Shown: positions 50,646 through 61,512, counted from the stretch's first letter. The stretch: DNA of 64,000 nucleotides from Cyanobium sp. CACIAM 14 (GCA_000708525.1 JMRP01000006.1:1-64000); one strand, 5' to 3'. A program made the numbers and translations. Notes: generated from the sequence alone by a model not told the origin.

Positions 50646-51863
50646 TCAGGCGGGGACGGGACGGCTCTCCAGGGGAAGCCAGCCCCGCTCGGCGCTACCG
50701 GTGTAGATCTGCGAGGGACGGTAGATGCGGTTGGCACCCAGTTGTTCCTTCCAGTGGGCAAGCCATCCTGCCGTACGGGCGATGGCGAAGATGGGGGTGA
50801 ACAGGTCGCGGGGAATACCGAGCTTCCTGTACACGAGTCCTGAGTAGAAGTCGACATTGGGATAGATGCCCTTCGGCCCCAGCCGTCGGGCGGCCACCTC
50901 CTCGAGCTTGCGAGCCACGTCGTACATGGCGTCGTGGCCGAAGCGCTGGAACAGTTCCTCGGCCAGCCCCTGCAGGATCACGGCCCGAGGATCCTTGACC
51001 CGGTATTCGCGGTGGCCGAATCCCATGATCTTCCGCTTCTCCGCGATCGCCCGATCCAGCCAGGGTTCCACCTGATCGATGCTGCCGATCTGGTCGAGCA
51101 TGTCGAGCACGTCCTCGTTGGCGCCGCCGTGGAGGGGACCGGCCAGCGTTCCCACGGCGGAAGCCACGACCGCGTAGGGGTCGGTGAGGGTGCTGGCGGT
51201 GACCCGGGCACTGAAGGTGCTGGCGTTGAGACTGTGCTCGGCGTGCAGGATCAGACAGGCGTCGAAGATCCGGGCGGCCAGGGGATCGGGTTCCCGTTCC
51301 GTGAGCATGTAGAGGAAGTTGGCCGAATAGGCGAGGTCGTCACGGGGCTGGATCGGATCCTGTCCTTTGCGGATCAACTGGAAGGCCGCCACCATCGTGG
51401 GGATCTTGGCGATCAGCCGCACCACCGCATCGACGATGTACTGGGGGTTGTCGAGCGCCCTTCGCGAATAGAACAGCCCGAGGGAGGCGGCACTGGCCTG
51501 CAGGGCATCCATGGGATGGCCCGTGGCCGGGAAGCACTTCATCATGTCCCGGATGCGGAAGCTCACCCGCCGATGCATCTGGACCTCCTGCTCGAATTCC
51601 CGCAGCTGGAAGATCGTGGGCAGCTCCCCCCAGATCAGCAGATAGGTGGTTTCGAGAAAGCTGCTGTGGCGGGCGAGCTGCTCGAGGGGATAGCCGCGGT
51701 AGGTGAGCAGTCCCCGCTGCCCGTCGATGTCACAGATGGCCGACTGGGTGGCCGGCACCCCCTCGAGACCGGGTCGGAACGGGGGACTCGCCAGCTCCGG
51801 CGATGCCGACTGGAGAGGGGTGCCCTGAGGGTGGTTCGCCTCTGGGTTGCTCACCGCGACCAT
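50646..51863 (-). CDS. gltA: Citrate synthase
   Basis: A 405-residue type II-like citrate synthase. The catalytic His, His and Asp lie in ILHAEHSLNAST, GPLHGGANEDV and IYPNVDFYSG. GFGHREYRVKDPRA is also conserved. It condenses oxaloacetate and acetyl-CoA, the entry to the cyanobacterial TCA branch that makes 2-oxoglutarate, the signal for carbon/nitrogen balance. The first ~25 residues are Pro/Ser-rich. Confidence 0.95.
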   Translation of the reverse strand: MVAVSNPEANHPQGTPLQSASPELASPPFRPGLEGVPATQSAICDIDGQRGLLTYRGYPLEQLARHSSFLETTYLLIWGELPTIFQLREFEQEVQMHRRVSFRIRDMMKCFPATGHPMDALQASAASLGLFYSRRALDNPQYIVDAVVRLIAKIPTMVAAFQLIRKGQDPIQPRDDLAYSANFLYMLTEREPDPLAARIFDACLILHAEHSLNASTFSARVTASTLTDPYAVVASAVGTLAGPLHGGANEDVLDMLDQIGSIDQVEPWLDRAIAEKRKIMGFGHREYRVKDPRAVILQGLAEELFQRFGHDAMYDVARKLEEVAARRLGPKGIYPNVDFYSGLVYRKLGIPRDLFTPIFAIARTAGWLAHWKEQLGANRIYRPSQIYTGSAERGWLPLESRPVPA

Positions 51864-51938
51864 GCCGTCACCTGTGGAACGAGGGAAACTTAGGCGCAGG
51901 ACCCAGGGACTGGCGTAGCACCCGCTGCCGGCAGGGGC

Positions 51939-52499
51939 TCAGCGGCTGGCGAGCCAGATCCTCGGCCGCACCAGCCACTCCAGCCGGGCGCCCCCCGCCA
52001 GGGAACGGCCCGCCGCGACAGGGGGAAGCCGCAGCAGGGCCAGGCCGGCCTTGCGCAGGGCGATGGAGCCTGGCTCCGCTCCCAGCAGCCGGGCGGCCAG
52101 CAGGCCCAGATCCGGCTCGTGGCCCACCAGCAGCAGTCGCCACGGGCGATCGGGGGTGGCACCGACGGTGGTCGCCGAGGATCCTCCGCCGTCCTCACCC
52201 GCCAGCCAGGACGGCAGCAGGGGGAGCGGATCGCCCCCCGGCTCCAGGGCCTGGGCCAGCTCCAGGGCATCGGCCAGACCGGCGGCCTGGGCGATCTCTC
52301 CCGTCTGCCAGGCCCTTGTCAGGGGACTGGAGAGGAGCCGGTCGGCCTTCAGGCCCAGCCGCACCGCCCTCTCCACGACGGCGCGGGTTCGGACCCGGCC
52401 GTTGTCCGTGAGCGAGCGATCCGCATCCACGCCGCCCAGTGTGCGCGGTTCGGCGATGCCATGGCGCAGCAGCAGCAGTTCCCTTGCCGGTTCCGCCAT
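51939..52499 (-). CDS. SixA-like histidine phosphatase
   Basis: A 186-residue branch-1/2 histidine phosphatase with LLLLRHGIAE at the N-terminus, the RxxxT motif SPLTRAWQT and a second histidine in LVGHEPDLG. It is close in length to SixA, which dephosphorylates phosphohistidine. The ATG at 52499 follows the DUF3352 stop by 2 bases, and both are in one unit. Confidence 0.87.
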   Translation of the reverse strand: MAEPARELLLLRHGIAEPRTLGGVDADRSLTDNGRVRTRAVVERAVRLGLKADRLLSSPLTRAWQTGEIAQAAGLADALELAQALEPGGDPLPLLPSWLAGEDGGGSSATTVGATPDRPWRLLLVGHEPDLGLLAARLLGAEPGSIALRKAGLALLRLPPVAAGRSLAGGARLEWLVRPRIWLASR

Positions 52500-52501
52500 C
52501 G

Positions 52502-54115
52502 TCAGTCCCCTCCGATGCCGAGCAGCCCTTCCACCAGCATCGCGCCAGGCTCTCCCTTCAGCGCCAGGGCCAGGCCTTCGACAGGTTCGGAGAGGGGGCC
52601 GCCAGCGAGGGCGGTCAGCCGCTGCCAAGGCAACCATCCCGACAGCAGGGCGCGCCCCCCCGGACCATCCAGGGCCCACTGCAGGGCCGCGTCGGGGACG
52701 GCGAGAGCCTCCAGTTGCCGCCGGCGCTGGCGACTGCCTCCGCCTTCGGGACCGTCCAGGCTTTCGAGCTGACCCAGGGACTCCCCCCACCAGGCCTGAG
52801 CGTCCCTCTGCCAGCGCCAGCCCGCCAGCGGGGCCTGCAGCTGCTCCGGCCGGCCATCGCGCCGGGGGGGGCCGGCCTGCAGCCGGGTCCAGACCAGCAG
52901 CGAACGGCCATCAACTTCCAGAGGGGCCGAGATCAGTCCCTGGGTCGCCAGGGACGTCTCCACCGCCGTGGCCTCCGGACGATCGGCCGCCGTCCCCAGC
53001 AGCCAGCGATCCCCGCGGGCCGCCGCCAGCAGCGGCCCGTCGTCGGAGGCCACCACCAGGGCCGGCAGGGGGCCTGTCGCACCCTCCGCCCCCGCCATCC
53101 GGGAGAGCAGCGGCTGCAGCAGGGGCATCGTGGCGACGGTGGCCGGGTCCTGCACCAGGGCGAGGCTGGCGGCAGGGCCGTGCAGCGTCTCCAGCAGGTC
53201 CCGGAGCACCCCATCGTCCGCACCGACCTCGGGCAGGTCCGTGGCCGGCGGTAGTTCCAGCAGGGCCGAAAGCCGCAGGTTCACTCCCTCTGGCCGCAGG
53301 CTCATCAGCAGTGCCCCCGGCCTCTGCTCCGCCGCGGCCGGCAGGGGCAACCCCAGCCAGCGCTCCAGGGCCTCCGGTTCCGCCTTCAGCAGGGCGGCCC
53401 CTCTGCCCAGCCGCTGCAGTCCTGCCTGGAAGGAGGCCTGGCCGGCCTGGTTGAGCTCATCGATCTGGGACACGTCCAGCGCCTGCTCCAGCACGCCCCG
53501 ACCGGAGGCGATCAGGACCAGGTCGTCATCCACCAGGGCGGTGGCGAGGGGCATGGGCGAACGGCCGACCAGGGCGCCCTGGCCGCTGATCAACCCCATG
53601 CCCCGGTAGGTGCTGATGCGCAGATCGGTCCCGGCCAGGCTGCGGGTCTGCCAGAACCGTTGCAGGAAACGACGGGCGCCGTCGTCATCGCGGCTCCCCA
53701 GGGCCAGCAGCCAGCCTTGCCGGGAATCCCCGTCGCCGGACCCGCCAGCGGGGACGTCGATCAGGGCCAGAGCGACCGGAGCCGCCAGCCAGGGTCGCAG
53801 TTCGCTCTGGTAGTCGAGGCCGACCGCCGCGAAGGCCCCATCGCGGAGCCGTGCCACCGCCTCGGCCGCCTGGCGCCGCTGGCGCGGTGGAGCGACCGCC
53901 CGGGCGTAGTCGACCACCTCGTTGCCGTCGCTGAAGAGGTACAGGCTGAGGGGCGCCTCCCGTGGCACGAACCGGGCGGCCCGGGGGATCACCAGAGGCA
54001 GACGCTGAAGCCGCAGGGCACTGCGCTGCCACACCAGCCACCAGCCACCGATGCCCAGACCGAACGCCACCAGCACCAGCGCCAGCAGCACCGCCAGGAA
54101 AGGGCGGGCCTTCAT
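52502..54115 (-). CDS. DUF3352 family protein
   Basis: A 537-residue cyanobacterial protein with one N-terminal helix (FLAVLLALVLVAFGLGIGGW) and a large, probably periplasmic, domain of unknown function. It has repeated Leu/Ala-rich segments and no catalytic motif that I recognise. It is conserved with the SixA-like and rhodanese genes in related genomes (recalled). Confidence 0.82.
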   Translation of the reverse strand: MKARPFLAVLLALVLVAFGLGIGGWWLVWQRSALRLQRLPLVIPRAARFVPREAPLSLYLFSDGNEVVDYARAVAPPRQRRQAAEAVARLRDGAFAAVGLDYQSELRPWLAAPVALALIDVPAGGSGDGDSRQGWLLALGSRDDDGARRFLQRFWQTRSLAGTDLRISTYRGMGLISGQGALVGRSPMPLATALVDDDLVLIASGRGVLEQALDVSQIDELNQAGQASFQAGLQRLGRGAALLKAEPEALERWLGLPLPAAAEQRPGALLMSLRPEGVNLRLSALLELPPATDLPEVGADDGVLRDLLETLHGPAASLALVQDPATVATMPLLQPLLSRMAGAEGATGPLPALVVASDDGPLLAAARGDRWLLGTAADRPEATAVETSLATQGLISAPLEVDGRSLLVWTRLQAGPPRRDGRPEQLQAPLAGWRWQRDAQAWWGESLGQLESLDGPEGGGSRQRRRQLEALAVPDAALQWALDGPGGRALLSGWLPWQRLTALAGGPLSEPVEGLALALKGEPGAMLVEGLLGIGGD

Positions 54116-54169
54116 GCTTCCTCAGCAGGATGGGACCATCCTGACGCCACCCCTTCTGTGACGCCCGCG

Positions 54170-54532
54170 ATGGACGAGTCCAGCCTCCCCGGGACACCCC
54201 GGAGTCTCTCCGCCGTGGAACTGCATCGGCGCCTCGAGGGGGGGGAGCCTCTGCGGATCGTGGATGTGCGGGAGGACGCCGAACTGACCCTGGCCCGCCT
54301 GCCCCATGCGGTGCTGCATCTGCCCCTCAGCCGCCACAGGGAATGGCTTCCTGACCTGGAGAACCGACTGGAGAGGCACCAGCCGCTGGTGGTGCTCTGC
54401 CATGCCGGCATACGCAGCTGGGACTTCGGCTGCTGGCTGATGCAGGAGCAGGGCTACAGCGATGTCTGGAATCTGCGCGGAGGCATCGATGCCTGGAGCC
54501 GCGAAGTGGATCCGCGGGTTCCCCGTTACTGA
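54170..54532 (+). CDS. Rhodanese-like domain protein
   Basis: A 120-residue single-domain sulfurtransferase. The active-site loop is CHAGIRS with a catalytic Cys; VDVREDAEL and NLRGGIDAW mark the fold. It probably moves sulfur or binds arsenate; substrate unknown. An earlier GTG at 54158 is possible. A hairpin follows at 54535-54562. Confidence 0.9.
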   Translation: MDESSLPGTPRSLSAVELHRRLEGGEPLRIVDVREDAELTLARLPHAVLHLPLSRHREWLPDLENRLERHQPLVVLCHAGIRSWDFGCWLMQEQGYSDVWNLRGGIDAWSREVDPRVPRY

Positions 54533-54534
54533 GC

Positions 54535-54562
54535 GTCGGCAAGAGCAGGTCTTGCTCCCGAC
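54535..54562 (+). terminator. Hairpin between rhodanese and hrcA
   Basis: GTCGG-CAA-GAGCA pairs with TGCTC-CCGAC, a ten-pair stem with a three-base bulge and a GGTCT loop. It is not followed by a T-run at once. It may end the rhodanese mRNA or regulate hrcA, whose TTG start lies 46 bases on. No CIRCE (TTAGCACTC) repeat was seen. Confidence 0.55.
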
Positions 54563-54607
54563 CCTCCCTAGGATCCGACGACTGAATTTCTTTCGTTCCC
54601 TCTGCCC

Positions 54608-55618
54608 TTGGATCCCCTGCCGCGCCGTCAACAGGAGGTGCTCCAGGCCACAGTGCGGCACTACGTGGACACGGTGGAGCCCGTGGGCAGCCACACGCTG
54701 GTGCGGCGTTTCGGGCTGCCGGCCAGTCCGGCCACGGTGCGGACGGCCATGGGAGCCCTGGAACAGCGAGGTCTGCTGACCCAGCCGCACACCTCCGCCG
54801 GTCGCATCCCCAGTCAGCAGGGCTACCGCCTCTACGTGGATCAGCTGCTGCCGGCACCGGGTGCCGCCGCCCTGCAGCTGGAGAAGGAGCTGACCGGCAT
54901 CAGCCTGCAGTGGGCGGCCCTCGACGATCTGCTCCTGCATCTGGCCCGTCGCCTCGCCGATCTCACCGGCCTGCTGAGTCTGATTACCCGCCCCCAGCGC
55001 CCCAGCCCGCTGCTGCAGGAGGTTCGGCTGGTGCCCAGCGGAGACCGGCTTCTGGTCTTTCTCGTGCAGGGCCCTGACGTCAGCACCAGCCTGAACCTGC
55101 GGCTCGGAGCCGGTCTGGAGGAGGAACTCCCGATCCTCGAGCGCTGGAGCAACCAGCAGCTGCGCGCCGGTGGCAACGGCCACATTCCCTGGGAGCGGCT
55201 GCCCTCGGAACTGCGTCGCAGCGGCGGCCTGCTGCGCCAGGCCCTGGAAAGTCACCACCGCATCCGCAGCGAGGAGCTGGATGCGGTGGTCGCAGCTGGA
55301 CTGGGCGGCCTGCTGGCCCAGCCGGAGTTCAGTCACACCTCCCGCCTGCGGCCCCTGGTGGAGTTGGTGGAGAACGGCCCCCGCGCGGTCCTGGGGCCGA
55401 TCGACCCCCGGGGGGGGATGCCCACCGAGGGCATCTTGATCGGCACGGAGCATCCCCACGCGGCCCTCGGTCAGTGTGCCGTGGTGCAGGCCACCTACCG
55501 CTCGGGCCACGGGGGCCGCGGCCAGGTGGGCCTGGTGGGACCGATGCGCATGGCCTACGCCACGGCGCGCTCAGCGGTGCAGTCCGTCGCCTCGATTCTG
55601 GACAGGCTGCTCAGCTGA
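54608..55618 (+). CDS. hrcA: Heat-inducible transcription repressor HrcA
   Basis: A 336-residue repressor of class I heat-shock genes. The N-terminal winged helix includes ASPATVRTAMGALEQRGLLT and SAGRIPSQQGYRLYVD; a GAF-like dimerisation domain follows. The TTG at 54608 is used as start since the family begins here. No CIRCE operator was found upstream, so it probably controls groESL elsewhere. The stop overlaps the Anbu gene by one base. Confidence 0.93.
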   Translation: MDPLPRRQQEVLQATVRHYVDTVEPVGSHTLVRRFGLPASPATVRTAMGALEQRGLLTQPHTSAGRIPSQQGYRLYVDQLLPAPGAAALQLEKELTGISLQWAALDDLLLHLARRLADLTGLLSLITRPQRPSPLLQEVRLVPSGDRLLVFLVQGPDVSTSLNLRLGAGLEEELPILERWSNQQLRAGGNGHIPWERLPSELRRSGGLLRQALESHHRIRSEELDAVVAAGLGGLLAQPEFSHTSRLRPLVELVENGPRAVLGPIDPRGGMPTEGILIGTEHPHAALGQCAVVQATYRSGHGGRGQVGLVGPMRMAYATARSAVQSVASILDRLLS

Positions 55619-56403
55619 TGACCTACTGCGTCGGCTTCCTGCTGAAGAACGGCCTGGTGCTCGCCTCCGACTCGCGCACCAATGCGGGCGTGGACTACAT
55701 CTCCACCTACAGCAAGATGCACGTTCTGGAGCCGGCCCCTGACCGGCTGTTCGTGCTGATGGCGGCGGGCAATCTCGGCACCACCCAGGCGGTGCTCAAT
55801 CGCATCCGCCGTGACATCGAGAACCACGGCGCCGGCCCCAACCCCCAATGGGCGCGAAAGGATGACCCCCCTGTCGGCCCCGATCTGCTCACGGCCCGGT
55901 ACCTGTTCGAGGTGGCCGACTACGTGGGCCGGCTCAACGTGATGGTGCAGCGGGAATTCAACCCCAACCTGAGACAGGCGGGCGCCAGTGGCGAGGCCAG
56001 TTTCATCCTCGGCGGCCAGATCGCCGGCCAGCCCCACGGTCTTTACATGATCTATCCCCAGGGGAACGCGATCATGGCCACCGCCGACACCCCCTTCCTG
56101 CAGATCGGCGAGACAAAATATGGCAAGCCCCCCCTGGATTACATCGGTCACCCGGATCTGACCCTCGAGGACGCCGCCAGGCTCTGCCTGGTGTCCGAGA
56201 TCGTCACGCGCCGCTCCAACCTCACCGTCGGTCCCCCCTTCGAGATCGCCCTTGTCCGCCGGGACGAACTCAGGGTGGGACGCCGCCTGAAGCTGGAGAA
56301 GGACGCTCCGGAAATCAACCGCACCATGGAAGTGTGGGCCCGCCACATGCAGGAAGGTCTTGCCAAGCTTCCCCGGTTCACCTGGGAGCAGGATCCGCTC
56401 TGA
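55618..56403 (+). CDS. Proteasome-type protease Anbu
   Basis: A 261-residue Ntn-hydrolase of the Anbu (bacterial proteasome-like) family. It begins MTYCVGFLL; Thr2 becomes the nucleophile after Met removal, with Asp18 in ASDSRTNAG and Lys33 in YSKMHV. The gene is coupled to hrcA. The usual Anbu partners (ATP-grasp, alpha-E and transglutaminase-like genes) are not next to it, so it is an orphan here. Its substrate is unknown. Confidence 0.9.
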   Translation: MTYCVGFLLKNGLVLASDSRTNAGVDYISTYSKMHVLEPAPDRLFVLMAAGNLGTTQAVLNRIRRDIENHGAGPNPQWARKDDPPVGPDLLTARYLFEVADYVGRLNVMVQREFNPNLRQAGASGEASFILGGQIAGQPHGLYMIYPQGNAIMATADTPFLQIGETKYGKPPLDYIGHPDLTLEDAARLCLVSEIVTRRSNLTVGPPFEIALVRRDELRVGRRLKLEKDAPEINRTMEVWARHMQEGLAKLPRFTWEQDPL

Positions 56404-56655
56404 GGACTCAGGTCCAAGGGTCATGCCCCTCCCTGGGTCCCTGATCTCCATGAACGGCTCAGCGGATGGATCAGCGGACGGGAGGGCCTTCATCCCAGCC
56501 CGAAGGCCCCCGCGAGCGGGCGTCGATGGCTTCGGCCAGTGGCTGGAACGACCCGGAGGGGCAAAGAAGGCGGCTTTGGCTCCAGAGAATCGAGGGTAGA
56601 GTTGGTCACCAGGCCATCTGTTCTGGATCGATCAAGGAACGACGGGTCTTCGGTC

Positions 56656-58392
56656 ATGGGGAAAGCGTTCTCAACCGGCGATAAGACGATCACGATCGCT
56701 TCCTTTTCACTTGTTCTTTTGACTCTAGCCTATTGCTCCTGGCTCGTGTTCTGGAGGCTGGATGAGGTGCCAGGACTGCACGCGGACGAAGCATCCTTCG
56801 GCCTGCTCGGGATGGAGTTCATGCGAAGCCATGTCAAGACTTTTCATGGCTTGAACAATTACACGGGCTCCCTCTACCCATGGATCGCTTCTCTCGCCTT
56901 CCGGATGGCAGGCACAGGCCTGGAAACCCTGAGGGGTATCGGGGCAGTATGCAATCTCGCTGCCCTGGCGATACTGGCTGGGTCGCTCCTTCGCTACAGA
57001 GGCTTCAGAGCTCTCCTGGCCTTTCTTCTGCTCTTGCTTGCCTCCCCCCAGATCCTGGTCAACGCTCGGATCGCCTGGGAAGTGACATCCTTTCAATTTC
57101 TGATCATCAGCATTCAGCTATCGATTCTCCTGAAGTCATGGCATGATCGCAGATTAAACACAGCTTTGGGCTTGCTGTTCATGGCAATCACGAGCCTGGG
57201 CGTCTTCAACCATTTTATTTTCATCTCGAACATTCTCGGATTCACAGCAGCCGCGATCGTTCTCTATTCTTTCCAGGCGAAAGGCGGCGATCACCGTCTT
57301 TGGGCAGCCAAGCTGGTCCACCTCGCCCTGGCGACACTTTTCATCGCTGCAGTGCTGTTCCTGCTGAAGCCAAGGGTGGGCGACGCCCAGAGACAGTACC
57401 TTGTAGTTCTTTGCTTCGCCATCGCAATAGCACCAGCGGTTTACTCCTTCGTGGCACAGTCGTCGGAAGGCCTGTGCAGAATAGCCATTGACACTCCAGC
57501 ACAGCATCTGTACGCCCGTATCGAGCAGCTCAAGAATCAATGGAGAAGGCTGAATGCACGGGGTTTCTGGCAGATTGGATTCATGCTGACCTTTCTTTCA
57601 GGGCTCGCCGTTCTACTGGGCGCAGGATCATTATCAGTCTTTCACCGGCTTTACGTTCATAGCTGGGGCCTGCTTGGCTCGATCACAAGCGTTCTCCCAC
57701 TTCAGAGAGTCTTGAGCGCGAGAGTGAGCCCAGCCTACTTTGCTGTTTCCCATATCTTCTGGGGCCTCATGGTTGTCCTATACATGGCTGCCATGATCAA
57801 GAGTCTTAGGCACAGCTGGCGATCAAAGATGCAAAACCAAGGAGAGTCCGACTCGGCGGATCTACTCTTTTTTCTTTACCCCATATTCTGCTATATTTCA
57901 CTGCTTCCATTGACAGGCAGGAGCTCCGAAAGATACTACATAATCTCAGCCTACCTCTTCCTCTGCTGCCTCTCAATTACAGCCTCAAGAGCATGCACCT
58001 TCACACTTCTGGCAGGCTACGGCAAGACCTTCCAAAAACAATTCAATTCTTTGCTTGTCGGATTAATGTTCGTGCAGATTGTTCTCGCCCAGTGGACCAC
58101 CATTGATGCCGTGGTTCTGAATCCTAGGCTTGACGATCCATTTCAGGTTGAATATCCTGGCTATCTCGATACATCTTATCATTTTGCCGACACGAAAACC
58201 CTCTCAGACTATCTGCAGAACCACGGCCTATGCACAGCCATTGATGCAAATTATTTTATTCTTTCACCGCTGCACTTCTATTTTGCCATCAACCCACCCA
58301 TCAGGCACTGCGAAACCGGCAAGAGAGTCATCATAGACTATTGCGAAGGTTGCAAAAGTCCTGTCAAGAACTTCAAAATACTGTCTCAATAG
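56656..58392 (+). CDS. Multi-pass membrane glycosyltransferase-like protein (ArnT/PMT-like)
   Basis: A 578-residue protein with about 12 helices. A first-loop motif, EVPGLHADEASFGLLGMEF, resembles the acidic DxE/DE motif of PMT/ArnT-type GT-C transferases, which move sugars from lipid carriers to proteins or lipids. The rest has no recognisable domain. The DNA is clearly less GC-rich than its neighbours (25 of 60 bases G or C at 58201-58260), a sign of separate origin. It is convergent with the next gene, 16 bases apart. Confidence 0.72.
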   Translation: MGKAFSTGDKTITIASFSLVLLTLAYCSWLVFWRLDEVPGLHADEASFGLLGMEFMRSHVKTFHGLNNYTGSLYPWIASLAFRMAGTGLETLRGIGAVCNLAALAILAGSLLRYRGFRALLAFLLLLLASPQILVNARIAWEVTSFQFLIISIQLSILLKSWHDRRLNTALGLLFMAITSLGVFNHFIFISNILGFTAAAIVLYSFQAKGGDHRLWAAKLVHLALATLFIAAVLFLLKPRVGDAQRQYLVVLCFAIAIAPAVYSFVAQSSEGLCRIAIDTPAQHLYARIEQLKNQWRRLNARGFWQIGFMLTFLSGLAVLLGAGSLSVFHRLYVHSWGLLGSITSVLPLQRVLSARVSPAYFAVSHIFWGLMVVLYMAAMIKSLRHSWRSKMQNQGESDSADLLFFLYPIFCYISLLPLTGRSSERYYIISAYLFLCCLSITASRACTFTLLAGYGKTFQKQFNSLLVGLMFVQIVLAQWTTIDAVVLNPRLDDPFQVEYPGYLDTSYHFADTKTLSDYLQNHGLCTAIDANYFILSPLHFYFAINPPIRHCETGKRVIIDYCEGCKSPVKNFKILSQ

Positions 58393-58408
58393 CCAAAGAC
58401 GATCTCTA

Positions 58409-59677
58409 TTACCACGGCCTTGGCAGGCCCAGAACCCTTAGATAAAAGTAGACCTGTACGATAATTCCGATCGGAGACGCCGATATCCATCCATAAGGAC
58501 TCCATGAGACAATCTCAACTCCCCAGATGGCTAAGCCCAGTGCCGGGAACCAACGGGGTAGGATCAATTCCTTTAGAAATAGGGGCATGCGGGTAAAGTC
58601 TGCAAATTTTACTTGCCACTCCAGGGGCGTTTGTACTGAGACGAGAAAAGCAGACAGCAAGCACAACACTATCCAGCGCCCATGATCCCATGAATGATAG
58701 AAGAGCAAGGACATGAACAAGAACTGGAAGAGGGCAGCGCAAGCAAAGTACCAGGCACGGATCCTTGATTTCTGCCCAATGGCGGATGCAATGAACAGAA
58801 CCCCACTGACACTGGCCACAAGCAAAATCAACCAGAGAGGAATTCCGAAATGCTGAGTGAATAACATTTTCTGTGAATCAGCGATATATTTGCTACTGGG
58901 TGTCGCCAGCCATGCGATCGCCCCTTGAGGACCAGGGAAAGGAATAGCGGGATCATAGGCTCCTCTCCAGGAAAGAGCGATGTCGGCTGAACGCTCCTGC
59001 GTTCCTCTGAAAAGCAGCACGACACCAAAGGCCACGATCGGAATCAACATGAAGACCAGTCCACGCCAGGCCCTTCTGATGATCGAAAGAACATCCGGGA
59101 TTGCCGTCTCGCAGACCACACAGGAGCGCAGAAGAAGTAACGCAACCGCTGCAGGCAATCCCAGAAAGGCGAGAAGCTCATAGGAGAGGATGCCCAGGCC
59201 GAGCATCAACGCTGCCAGACAATCATAAATTCTGCCTCTGTCGACCGATATCAGACTGAGCGCGACTGCGAGGACACCAAGAATCAGGAAATCCTTGCGA
59301 ATCAACACCCTGTCTATAAATACCGGATAGCCAAGCAATGGCGTCGTCAGCAGAACCCATCGAGGAACGATCCCCCTCGAACGCTGCCATAGCCAAGCAA
59401 AAAAGACAGCGTAGAGGACAAGGCAGGCAACGACGATGCTCAAGCCAGGTGGCACCTTCCATACTGAATAGAGGCCATGCACTATCGCCCCTGGCAAACC
59501 TCGACGCTGAAAGCCTCCGGCATAATCGATCAGCCATTCCGTCATGCCGAAGTTGGCCGCGAAATCCAGCGGTTGACCCGCCAAGCGAAAAACATAGACA
59601 AGACGTTCTGAGAGTCTTGCCAGAAAAGCAATCCCAAAGAACATCATCAATGCTCGATTCCACTGCCCCTCGTTCAT
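58409..59677 (-). CDS. Hypothetical multi-pass membrane protein
   Basis: A 422-residue protein with about ten helices and no family that I recognise. A charged first loop (DFAANFGMTEWLIDYAGGFQ) and an RRG motif follow the first helix. The layout resembles polytopic enzymes or flippases of glycan pathways. Base composition is like its convergent neighbour, so the pair probably arrived together. No start other than 59677 is evident. Confidence 0.65.
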   Translation of the reverse strand: MNEGQWNRALMMFFGIAFLARLSERLVYVFRLAGQPLDFAANFGMTEWLIDYAGGFQRRGLPGAIVHGLYSVWKVPPGLSIVVACLVLYAVFFAWLWQRSRGIVPRWVLLTTPLLGYPVFIDRVLIRKDFLILGVLAVALSLISVDRGRIYDCLAALMLGLGILSYELLAFLGLPAAVALLLLRSCVVCETAIPDVLSIIRRAWRGLVFMLIPIVAFGVVLLFRGTQERSADIALSWRGAYDPAIPFPGPQGAIAWLATPSSKYIADSQKMLFTQHFGIPLWLILLVASVSGVLFIASAIGQKSRIRAWYFACAALFQFLFMSLLFYHSWDHGRWIVLCLLSAFLVSVQTPLEWQVKFADFTRMPLFLKELILPRWFPALGLAIWGVEIVSWSPYGWISASPIGIIVQVYFYLRVLGLPRPW

Positions 59678-59953
59678 CGCTCTAATCCCTTTACTTCCGC
59701 CATCCTGGGCTGCCTCAAGAACCAGTGTGGTTGAGAACGTGAGGCTAAGTCAACTTGGCATGAAAGCGTGCGCACAATACCAAAAAAAGATTACGCCATC
59801 ATTGGAGTTGTGGATCAATCCCTGTCCGTTCTCGAAAAGTCCCATCCTTCCTCATTGCCTCCGTCACCACCTTGACTCATCCTGGCCATCCCCGACGCTT
59901 CAGTCAACACAGAAGTCGTGACACGCAAAACCAGCCTCCAACGAAGATCCCAT

Positions 59954-59977
59954 CCTGTGGCGGATCACTCCCACAGG
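59954..59977 (-). terminator. Hairpin CCTGTGG/CCACAGG downstream of trpB
   Basis: A perfect 7-base inverted repeat with a 10-base loop lies 80 bases past the trpB stop on the same transcript. No clear T-run follows. Confidence 0.4.
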
Positions 59978-59994
59978 TGGCGCCCGGTCTCGCC

Positions 59995-60025
59995 CGGTCT
60001 CTGAGAAGATGGATCTCTGAGACCG
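59995..60025 (-). terminator. Long hairpin downstream of trpB
   Basis: CGGTCTCTGAGA pairs with TCTCTGAGACCG (one mismatch), around a 7-base loop. It lies 32 bases past the trpB stop and is the best candidate for its transcription terminator. Its left arm sits inside a tandem repeat of CGCCCGGTCT at 59981-60000. Confidence 0.55.
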
Positions 60026-60056
60026 CAGATCTCGGAGCGAACACCCAGGGGATGCG

Positions 60057-61376
<1,320 letters not shown>

Positions 61377-61512
61377 CCTAGGCGCGGCGGTGGAAGCGAT
61401 GACGCAGGCATGCCGGTGATGCCGAGCCTCTTCTTGATCTGCCGGCTGCCAGCTAATGTGAGGTAGGTTGAATTGCAGAGCTTTCTTTTCCAGATGCTGC
61501 CGGAAGAATCAG

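Larger units (their letters stand above)
59678..60056. other. Intergenic region downstream of trpB
   Basis: 379 bases with no convincing gene. The right part has two hairpins and a tandem 10-base repeat; the left part is AT-richer, like the membrane-protein genes. It probably holds the trpB terminator and the promoter of the leftward membrane gene. Confidence 0.5.
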
